This document shows positions 1-4,938 of a DNA stretch of 6,344 bases, piece after piece. The translations under genes and the position numbers were made by a program. How positions within the stretch are numbered: the stretch's first letter is position 1; each line of letters opens with the position of its first letter. Origin of the DNA: Peribacter sp964404805 (GTDB taxonomy: Bacteria > Patescibacteriota > Gracilibacteria > Peribacterales > Peribacteraceae); contig CAYOLJ010000071.1 of assembly GCA_964404805.1 (NCBI GenBank), forward strand, positions 1-6,344. Direction: 5' to 3'. The notes under the pieces were generated by a model. That model was not told the origin of the DNA, ran no database searches, and saw only the letters and a program-made list of their open reading frames with translations.

Positions 1-231
1 GCACATAAAACTGTCGAAATCGGCTCCACCGTGACTGTGCGCAACAAGACAAGCCGCGAAGAGGCCGAAAGCTACACCATCGTCGGTGCGACAGAAGCTG
101 ACCCTGCCGAAAACAAGATCAGTAACGAATCTCCACTCGGCAAAGCGTTTCTCGGAAAGAAAAATGGTGATAACGTTGAAGTCACCGCTCCGGGAGGGAT
201 GTTCCGGTACGAGATTATGAAGGTCGCGTAA
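1..231 (+). CDS. greA: Transcription elongation factor GreA, C-terminal part (5' end outside window)
   Basis: GreA binds in the RNA polymerase secondary channel and stimulates cleavage of backtracked transcripts so that stalled elongation complexes resume. Only the last 76 residues are visible. The reading frame is open from base 1 and stops at TAA 229-231, so the GTG at 31 is internal and not a start. The visible part is the C-terminal FKBP-like domain, with the typical family string Y-x-I-V-G, then EADP, then IS-x-x-SPLGKA, GKK-x-GD, and a final P-G-G with an aromatic-rich strand before the stop. The N-terminal coiled coil, which carries the acidic tip needed for cleavage, lies upstream and cannot be checked. 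GreB shares this domain, but the lone-copy context and the motif spelling favour GreA. The family is usually about 155-160 residues, so roughly half is present. Confidence 0.93.
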   Translation, partial: AHKTVEIGSTVTVRNKTSREEAESYTIVGATEADPAENKISNESPLGKAFLGKKNGDNVEVTAPGGMFRYEIMKVA

Positions 232-251
232 GACTACAGAATCATCCCACC

Positions 252-280
252 TTGAGCATTGTACACGCTCCGCGTACGCT
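252..280 (+). promoter_or_regulatory. Possible sigma70-type promoter for the 126-residue protein
   Basis: TTGAGC (252-257) and TACGCT (275-280) are separated by 17 bp. Each hexamer only partly matches consensus. Transcription would be expected to begin about 7 nt after the -10 box, close to the A of the ATG at 287, which would give a leaderless message. The gene could instead be read through from greA, whose stop is only 55 bp upstream. Confidence 0.3.
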
Positions 281-286
281 GCATGT

Positions 287-667
287 ATGGCCGATCCCAA
301 GACACCCTCTACCGTGCAAATTCCCGAGGAACTACAGAAGAAGCATCCCGAGCTGATACAGCTCATTTTGGAATCGGAGAGCATGAATGATGAGGAGCGC
401 CAGTACTGGGTGAACATTCTGCCCGTAATGACCCCGGAACAAATTCAGAACCTCAGAGACATCCTCACAAACGAAAAGCAGCAGCTGGCCGCCATCGACC
501 GCAAGTACGCCAAGGAAATCGAGCGCATCGGTGAAACGCAACTTCTGCAGAAAGTGGATGATGAGCGCCGTAAACGGCGAGAGAAACGCCACCTCACCGA
601 GGAACAATCACGTGAAAAAGAAGAGGCTACATCTGCCGAAATCCTCGGCAAAATTCAGGAGGAATGA
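287..667 (+). CDS. Small helical charged protein of unknown function (126 aa)
   Basis: I do not recognise a named family. The product has no signal peptide or membrane segment and is probably cytosolic. Residues about 12-60 look like a small helical module containing a HPELIQLIL helix, then SMNDEERQYW, then LPVMTPEQIQNLRDIL, reminiscent of short helix-turn-helix repeats. Residues about 60-126 are very rich in Lys, Arg, Glu and Gln with heptad-like hydrophobic spacing (AAIDRKYAKEIERI), suggesting a coiled coil or long single helix ending in a charged tail. The ATG at 287 is taken as start; an overlapping ATG at 283 is in another frame. No Shine-Dalgarno sequence precedes it. It follows greA by 55 bp on the same strand and its last 13 bp overlap the 3' end of holA on the opposite strand. 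The protein is not an artefact of holA, because nearly all of it lies outside that gene. Function unknown. Confidence 0.8.
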   Translation: MADPKTPSTVQIPEELQKKHPELIQLILESESMNDEERQYWVNILPVMTPEQIQNLRDILTNEKQQLAAIDRKYAKEIERIGETQLLQKVDDERRKRREKRHLTEEQSREKEEATSAEILGKIQEE

Positions 668-1692
668 GCGACGGCGCGTTCCTGGGCACCACGGCGCGGA
701 AAGAGTAAGAGACAGCGATCGAGCAGTGCAAAGAGCTCCTCTTCGCAGTCCGATCCCGCCTTCCACGCGCCGGTCTTCAGACCTATATCAGCATCGGCAA
801 CGCGAACGAGGAGATCGTTAAGTTGCTCCTTTGTACAGGAGCGAGCGAGCGGCAGCAGCGCGCGTGCCGCACCGAATTTCACATTGGCTGCCTGCATCAC
901 ACCCTGAACACTCGTCGTACCTTCACTCACTACTGATACCACAGAGGCGAAACTCGTGACAATCCAGAGAAAAATACTCCAGATTCCCTGCGCACTCTCT
1001 CCGCTCTTGAGCAGCTCACGACAGAAAAGAACTGCCTCTTCTGCGCGCCCCTCTCCGATCAGATCCAAAAGTCGCCATATTGTCTGCTCCGCCGATGGCA
1101 GCACAAGTGCCTCAACGTCTTGCTGTGTCACCGGTCGACCTACAGCCACGAGAGAGAGCTTGGCAATCTCCTGCGAGAGCATTTGCTGATCCTCCCCCAC
1201 GCGTTCGAGGAGGAGTGATGGAATTGCCGGTTCTATTTCTGCGCCCGCTGTACGAAACTCCTCCTGCATCCAGCGCAGGAGCGCATCGCTCTTGAGTGGA
1301 GCAAAGGTCCGGACAGTTGCGAGCTCCAGGAGTTCTTTGGTCGCCGAAAGCCGACGATCGGGCTTCGGGGCAACAAAGAGCACAATGGTTTGCGGATGCA
1401 CCTGCTCAAGTACCGTACGCATGCTCTGGGCACCCTTGGAGGCTTTGCTCTTGCCCTGTGCAGCATCTTCCGTCGAGAACGACGGCACACCATTCACAAT
1501 GATCAGGCGCCGCTCTGCAATGAAGGGGGATGCTGCAACTTCGTTGATGAATGCCGAAGGTGAGAGGCCAGACGTTGAGAGCCGAGCAAGGTTCTCTTCA
1601 CCATGCCGTCCAGTAAATTCTGCGATCCAGCGCCCCAATTCCAGCTGGAGTGCGTACGTATTTTCGCCCGTGAAGAGGAATACGTTTTCCAT
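655..1692 (-). CDS. holA: DNA polymerase III subunit delta (clamp loader)
   Basis: Delta is the clamp-opening subunit of the replicative clamp loader. It binds the beta sliding clamp and prises its interface open for loading at primed sites. The 345 residues match the usual family length (about 340). The N-terminal AAA+-like domain begins with VFLFTGENTYALQLE (residues 4-18), corresponding to the family's 'GE(D/N)xF' start, followed by the strand RRLIIVNGV (61-69). A second core strand is TIVLFVAPKPD (102-112). The lid region spans about 130-200, and the C-terminal helical collar domain carries the conserved ADIGLKTG (301-308). As in the family, no functional Walker ATPase motif is visible. 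The ATG at 1690-1692 lies at the family's normal N terminus; no Shine-Dalgarno sequence precedes it. The gene is convergent with the 126-residue protein (13 bp overlap) and divergent from the dockerin gene. Confidence 0.9.
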   Translation of the reverse strand: MENVFLFTGENTYALQLELGRWIAEFTGRHGEENLARLSTSGLSPSAFINEVAASPFIAERRLIIVNGVPSFSTEDAAQGKSKASKGAQSMRTVLEQVHPQTIVLFVAPKPDRRLSATKELLELATVRTFAPLKSDALLRWMQEEFRTAGAEIEPAIPSLLLERVGEDQQMLSQEIAKLSLVAVGRPVTQQDVEALVLPSAEQTIWRLLDLIGEGRAEEAVLFCRELLKSGESAQGIWSIFLWIVTSFASVVSVVSEGTTSVQGVMQAANVKFGAARALLPLARSCTKEQLNDLLVRVADADIGLKTGAWKAGSDCEEELFALLDRCLLLFPRRGAQERAVAHSS

Positions 1693-1705
1693 GAAATGAG
1701 CTTTA

Positions 1706-1734
1706 AGTGTACGCAGAGAGAGAATATTGTGATA
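1706..1734 (-). promoter_or_regulatory. Possible holA promoter
   Basis: On the minus strand TACACT (1711-1706) is a reasonable -10 box, and its expected start site leaves a leader of only about 7 nt before the holA ATG. The hexamer 17 bp upstream is TATCAC (1734-1729), which does not resemble a TTGACA -35 box. The same TATCAC-17-TA(C/G)A(C/G)T arrangement also appears before the gene starting at 4939. Confidence 0.3.
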
Positions 1735-1844
1735 CTTTACTAATCTAAAAATTTCATTCCAGTAATAGTATTTACCCTACTGAAAGACATTAATCACAAG
1801 GATAAGTCAACTCCTCTGCAGTGGAGGGAAAACGCAAAATCTTC

Positions 1845-1850
1845 TATACT
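1845..1850 (+). promoter_or_regulatory. -10 box for the exported-protein cluster, predicting a leaderless mRNA
   Basis: TATACT matches the TATAAT consensus at five of six positions. Its last base is 8 nt before the ATG at 1859, so transcription starting 7 nt downstream would leave 0-2 nt of leader. No convincing -35 hexamer is present at 16-18 bp. The GGAGGG at 1823-1828 is about 30 nt from the ATG, too far to act as a Shine-Dalgarno sequence, and would lie upstream of the transcript. Confidence 0.45.
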
Positions 1851-1858
1851 AATACGAA

Positions 1859-2173
1859 ATGCATATTTCCTACCGTTCACGGCAGTTCCTGCGAGTCCTC
1901 TTCTTCAGTGGGATTTGCGTGACGGCCGCCTTTCTCGTCGGCATTCAGAGTGCCGGAGAAGTGCAGCCCATCGCACTCATCGAAGCAGGATCTGTGAATC
2001 GCATTGGCGATCTCACCGGCGACGGCAGCACCGATGTGCAGGACGCAATCACCATCCTTGAGGTGGTGCAGGGGTACCGACAGGCCACCCCCGATCAACT
2101 GCGCGCCGATCCCAATCAGGATGGCACGCTGACGATTGATGACGCCCTGCGCATTCTGCGTACTCTGCCGTAA
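1859..2173 (+). CDS. Exported dockerin type I protein (104 aa)
   Basis: The N terminus is basic (RSRQFLR), followed by a hydrophobic stretch at about residues 11-30, so the protein is exported and either cleaved or left as a signal anchor. The Cys at 20 does not sit in a proper lipobox. The remainder is almost entirely a dockerin type I domain (about 46-104), with two calcium-binding loops of the form DxNxDGxxxxxxD. Loop 1 has D51, T53, D55, G56, D62; loop 2 has D84, N86, D88, G89, D95. Each loop is followed by a hydrophobic helix (AITILEVV; ALRILRTL). Dockerins fold on binding Ca2+ and bind cohesin domains. There is no attached enzyme, which is unusual for a dockerin. The next gene, 20 bp downstream, encodes a cohesin-like domain, so the two may pair. 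An in-frame TAA at 1850-1852 makes this ATG the first possible start. Confidence 0.85.
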   Translation: MHISYRSRQFLRVLFFSGICVTAAFLVGIQSAGEVQPIALIEAGSVNRIGDLTGDGSTDVQDAITILEVVQGYRQATPDQLRADPNQDGTLTIDDALRILRTLP

Positions 2174-2193
2174 CTGCGTTGGTTCCTCACACC

Positions 2194-3828
2194 ATGACAC
2201 ACACTGCCACTCATCGTCGGCTGTCTACCGCTACAATCCTGCTTCCGCTGGGCCTGCTCATGGCCCTACTGATTCCACGGAGCTTCAGTGCAGAAGAAAC
2301 CGCGGAACCGAGTCTCTTTCTGCGCCCGCACTGCGAGGACGATGCGACGTCGTGTGCGACGTACACGGTAAAGGATCCTGAAACTCTGCAGACACCTCCG
2401 CAGAAATTGAATGATCAAATGCACATGGATCTGGTGCTCTCGAATCCTGGAAAGCGCAAGATTACACGTGTGCGCGCGTGGCTGCAGTACAACCCTGCAG
2501 TCCTGGAAGGCAAAGCTATCTCTGCCGGAACGCTGCTTCCCACTCCCGCACCGGGAGAACTGGCATTTTCTTCGACAGACGGACTGGTGAAGATCGATGT
2601 CTCTGCCAAGGCAAATAAGGAGCCGGAAGCTGAAGAGATCGTTGTAGCACGCCTGCTCCTCCAAGTGAAATCCGTGCCACAGACCAAAACAGACGTGCTC
2701 AGCTTCTACGACGTGCAGCCGACGGGGCACACCCGCGTGATCGCTCTGAAGACCGGCGCGAGCACTGAGGATATTTTGACCCAAAATCCCGGATCACTGC
2801 TCATCACCTTCGATGGTGCTGCAAGTTCTTCGCTGTCCTCGTCTGTGGCCACGGGATCAGGATCAAGCTCCACATCGCGCTCCTCCAAGAGCGGATCGAG
2901 CACGGGCAGTGTCGTTCATGGTGCAGGAAGTGGCAGCTCTGCGATCTCGTCCACTTCGTCCATCTCATCTGCAGCTGCTCCGATCTGTGGAAACGGCCTC
3001 TTAGAAGCCGGCGAACAGTGTGATGACGGCAACTTCATTGCCGGCGATGGATGTTCCATTGCCTGCTCGACTGAAGTGCAATCGAGTTCGAGCGTGATTT
3101 CTGGATCAGGTTCCTCTCGATCCAGTACAAGCAGTACCGGAGCACTCTTACCTGACGGCACGGTCTGCAGTTCACACGGCGACTGTCGTGGCGGCCTCTG
3201 CAGCGGAGGGATCTGTCGCGGAGACATTCTCAAGGTGGAAGATGGCAACGCATGCATGGTCTCAAGTAATTGTCTGAGTCGCGTGTGCGAGAATAATCGC
3301 TGCGCACCAGAGCAATCTTCCTCCTCTGCCACATCGCTCACCGGCCCCATCAGTGGAACAGCATTTGCCCTGTTACAAGTGCGTAATATGCGCATCACCA
3401 CCGAAGGAACGAGTGCTTACGTCGCCTGGGATCCCCTCGCCTCCTCGCAGCTCAAAGCCTACAACCTCTACTACGGCACCACCTCGGGTCGCTACATCCA
3501 ACGAAAGACTATCTCGGCCGATAGCACGAGCATGGCCATTCGCAGCCTGCCCGAGAAGACCACATACTTCGTCGCCATTCGCGCGCTCAGTACGCAGGAT
3601 GAGGAATCTGCCTTTAGTCAGGAGGTGGCTGTCGAAGTGGGAAACCCCCAGACATCCACAGCACCGCTCACCGGTGACCTGCTCTCGACCAGAAAGCCGC
3701 TCAGCGTACCCGGCGAGACAGGTATGCCATCGGTGATCGCCCTCATTCTGACGATCTCTGCCATCACCGGAACAGCGCTTGCCTCTCGCAGGCAGCTCGT
3801 GGCGACCATCAATCCCCCGCGCGCCTGA
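2194..3828 (+). CDS. Multidomain surface protein: cohesin-like, Cys-rich repeats, FN3, C-terminal anchor
   Basis: The 544-residue product (from ATG 2194) is a modular exported protein. Signal peptide: residues 1-33, with a hydrophobic core at 13-28. Cohesin-like beta-sandwich: about 58-206, with the pattern MDLVLSNPG, then a strand ending LQYNPAVLEG, then AGTLLP, then IVVARLLLQVKS, and a final GSLLITF. Ser-rich linker: 209-260. Myxobacterial-type disulfide repeat: 264-292 (CGNG, GEQCDDGN, GDGCS; C265, C276, C287, C291). Second Ser linker: 292-317. Two tandem four-Cys repeats: 321-341 and 350-370. Short Ser linker: 374-382. Fibronectin type III domain: about 394-482 (AYVAWDP, YNLYYGT, TYFVAIRA). 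The C-terminal tail PGETG (506-510), a hydrophobic helix (512-530) and SRR resemble a sorting or anchoring signal. A TTG at 2179 would add five residues; ATG is preferred because it starts the basic n-region directly. The gene follows the dockerin gene closely, and its TGA overlaps the next ATG. The target is unknown, probably adhesion or scaffolding. Confidence 0.82.
   Translation: MTHTATHRRLSTATILLPLGLLMALLIPRSFSAEETAEPSLFLRPHCEDDATSCATYTVKDPETLQTPPQKLNDQMHMDLVLSNPGKRKITRVRAWLQYNPAVLEGKAISAGTLLPTPAPGELAFSSTDGLVKIDVSAKANKEPEAEEIVVARLLLQVKSVPQTKTDVLSFYDVQPTGHTRVIALKTGASTEDILTQNPGSLLITFDGAASSSLSSSVATGSGSSSTSRSSKSGSSTGSVVHGAGSGSSAISSTSSISSAAAPICGNGLLEAGEQCDDGNFIAGDGCSIACSTEVQSSSSVISGSGSSRSSTSSTGALLPDGTVCSSHGDCRGGLCSGGICRGDILKVEDGNACMVSSNCLSRVCENNRCAPEQSSSSATSLTGPISGTAFALLQVRNMRITTEGTSAYVAWDPLASSQLKAYNLYYGTTSGRYIQRKTISADSTSMAIRSLPEKTTYFVAIRALSTQDEESAFSQEVAVEVGNPQTSTAPLTGDLLSTRKPLSVPGETGMPSVIALILTISAITGTALASRRQLVATINPPRA
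3154..3303 (+). repeat. Two tandem four-cysteine protein repeats
   Basis: Within the surface protein, residues 321-341 and 350-370 share the exact spacing DGxxC-x5-C-x4-C-x4-C with a 29-residue period. Apart from DG, the cysteines and one Arg, the residues differ, so this is an old internal duplication. Each unit probably forms two disulfides outside the cytoplasm. Confidence 0.75.
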
Positions 3829-4877
3829 TGACCGATTTGCATCCCAACTGGCAATCCACGGATAACGCACCCGGGGAACAGGCCTTGCCCGTGCGCATCG
3901 TAGAGAAACCGAAACAGGAGCAGAAGACACCTGCACAGACTCCCCATCAGCCACGTATGCGACGCCTTTCGCGTCAACCGGCTGCCATTGCAGGAATGCT
4001 GCTCGCTGTGAGCATCGGGCTTTCACTCTTTTTTGGCGTCGATCGCGGAGCGCAGACCACTGTCCGCATCACGCAAAACGGCTTTGCTCCCAAGGCCATT
4101 ACGGTAATGCCAGGCAATACGATTCAGTGGATCAATGAAACCGATCACGCACATGTACTGCAATCGGATGCCCTGTGCACCAGTGATCAACGATGTTTCT
4201 CAACCGTCACGATCGATCCGGGAGCAACGGCAACTCTGACCATCACCAAAGATTTTATCGCCGGCACATACCCGTACTACAGCATCAGTGCAGAGGGTAT
4301 GGAGGCGAGCATTACTGTGCTCGCAGGCGTTTCTGGATCAACACCCACGGCGGCCAAGCCGTCACTGGAACAGCATCTCGCTCAGGCCGCGCCTTTCGAA
4401 GGAGTGGCGAAAAGTTCACAACCTTCTTCTTCGGGGGCCGCTTCATCGGCATCCTCATCGATGAGGGCAATGGCATTCGCGCTGCCCTCTGGGAACGATA
4501 ATGAATTTATCGATATCACCTCCATCCTCACAGGAAACGCCGGCGCCTCCTCGTCTGCCATGTCACCGACGGGAGCACGCACGCAGGATCTCGCTGGCTA
4601 CGCCGGTTCCTCATCGGCCAGAAGTACGAGCCCAGGTGGAATGATCTCACAACTTCCCGTAAATCCTTACACGGTCAACGGCACCCGCTCACACCCCTTC
4701 GATGCAGAAGGAAAACCCACCACAGGGAATGCCTCTTCGACAAATCTGCACAGCGGTGCTCCACGTCCCATCGCACAGCCGGCTACCGGACCCGCTCTCT
4801 GGATCACGATCTTCGCAACATTTGCCCTGCTGTTCTTCGCGACACGCAGAGCACTCCAGAAGCCTTGCATTGAATAA
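3828..4877 (+). CDS. Membrane-anchored cupredoxin-fold protein with degenerate copper site
   Basis: The 349-residue product has a polar N terminus (1-50), a hydrophobic helix (53-70), a cupredoxin-like beta-sandwich (about 76-165), a long Ser/Ala/Gly/Pro-rich segment (166-316) and a C-terminal PATG (318-321), hydrophobic helix (322-338) and RR tail like that of the preceding protein. The cupredoxin signature is clear: NGFAPKAITVMPGNTIQW, then NETDHAH, and GTYPYY near the end. In type I copper proteins the C-terminal ligands form C-x2-H-x2-M. Here the aligned positions are S152, A155 and M158, so Cys and one His are missing while H109 and Met remain. Blue-copper electron transfer is therefore unlikely. 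C117 and C123 may form a disulfide. The ATG at 3828 overlaps the upstream TGA (TGATG), implying translational coupling. An in-frame ATG at 3957 would give a more conventional signal peptide, but the upstream codons look coding. Role unknown; structural or ligand-binding is plausible. Confidence 0.78.
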   Translation: MTDLHPNWQSTDNAPGEQALPVRIVEKPKQEQKTPAQTPHQPRMRRLSRQPAAIAGMLLAVSIGLSLFFGVDRGAQTTVRITQNGFAPKAITVMPGNTIQWINETDHAHVLQSDALCTSDQRCFSTVTIDPGATATLTITKDFIAGTYPYYSISAEGMEASITVLAGVSGSTPTAAKPSLEQHLAQAAPFEGVAKSSQPSSSGAASSASSSMRAMAFALPSGNDNEFIDITSILTGNAGASSSAMSPTGARTQDLAGYAGSSSARSTSPGGMISQLPVNPYTVNGTRSHPFDAEGKPTTGNASSTNLHSGAPRPIAQPATGPALWITIFATFALLFFATRRALQKPCIE

Positions 4878-4891
4878 ATAATTTGTTCAAT
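4869..4891 (+). terminator. AU-rich hairpin at the end of the cupredoxin gene
   Basis: Bases 4869-4878 pair with 4882-4891 as a 10-bp stem (nine Watson-Crick pairs and one U-G) around a 3-nt loop. The stem spans the TAA stop at 4875-4877. It is almost all A-U and is not followed by a U-run, so it is not a classical intrinsic terminator. It could be a weak terminator or a 3'-end stabilising element separating the cluster from the glycosyltransferase gene. Confidence 0.35.
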
Positions 4892-4903
4892 TAAAACTGC
4901 ACC

Positions 4904-4932
4904 TATCACCCTGCGTGCTGTGCATTTAGAGT
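4904..4932 (+). promoter_or_regulatory. Possible promoter for the TMTC-like gene
   Basis: TAGAGT (4927-4932) is a partial -10 match ending 6 nt before the GTG at 4939, so the predicted transcript start coincides with the start codon. TATCAC (4904-4909) lies 17 bp upstream, the same hexamer and spacing as at the proposed holA promoter. The 61-bp gap could equally be transcribed from the upstream cluster. Confidence 0.25.
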
Positions 4933-4938
4933 AGAACG

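Larger units (their letters stand above)
1693..1858. promoter_or_regulatory. AT-rich divergent intergenic region
   Basis: This 166-bp spacer separates holA (leftward) from the exported-protein cluster (rightward). It is clearly more AT-rich than the flanking genes, especially 1720-1800, as expected for a double promoter region. It includes a short inverted repeat, CAGTA (1760-1764) and TACTG (1778-1782), which might be an operator but is too short to claim. I see no tRNA, riboswitch or small ORF in it. Confidence 0.6.

Noticed and set aside
31..231. GTG at 31 as the start of a separate 66-residue protein
   Set aside because: The frame is open upstream to base 1 and encodes continuous GreA C-terminal domain sequence.
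1292..1699. 135-residue open frame on the plus strand
   Set aside because: It is a shadow of holA, whose family motifs are clear in the opposite strand.
1760..1782. CAGTA/TACTG inverted repeat as an operator
   Set aside because: Only 5 bp arms with a 13-bp gap in AT-rich sequence; expected by chance and not tied to any regulator gene in the window.
2266..2784. 172-residue open frame on the minus strand
   Set aside because: It is fully antisense to the signal peptide and cohesin-like domain of the surface protein and has no coherent domain pattern.
2818..2982. Ser-rich tract considered as a DNA tandem repeat or CRISPR-like array
   Set aside because: The repetition is at the amino-acid level (Ser/Gly); codons vary and there is no regular unit with unique spacers.
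3373..4026. 217-residue open frame on the minus strand
   Set aside because: It lies opposite the FN3/anchor end of the surface protein and the start of the cupredoxin gene, both well supported by domains. The translated product shows no recognisable motif and is rich in Arg and Cys, as expected of an antisense frame.
3957..4877. Internal ATG at 3957 as the true start of the cupredoxin protein
   Set aside because: It would give a conventional signal peptide, but it would discard the TGATG coupling with the upstream gene and leave 128 bp of coding-like sequence unexplained. Kept as an alternative, not the main call.
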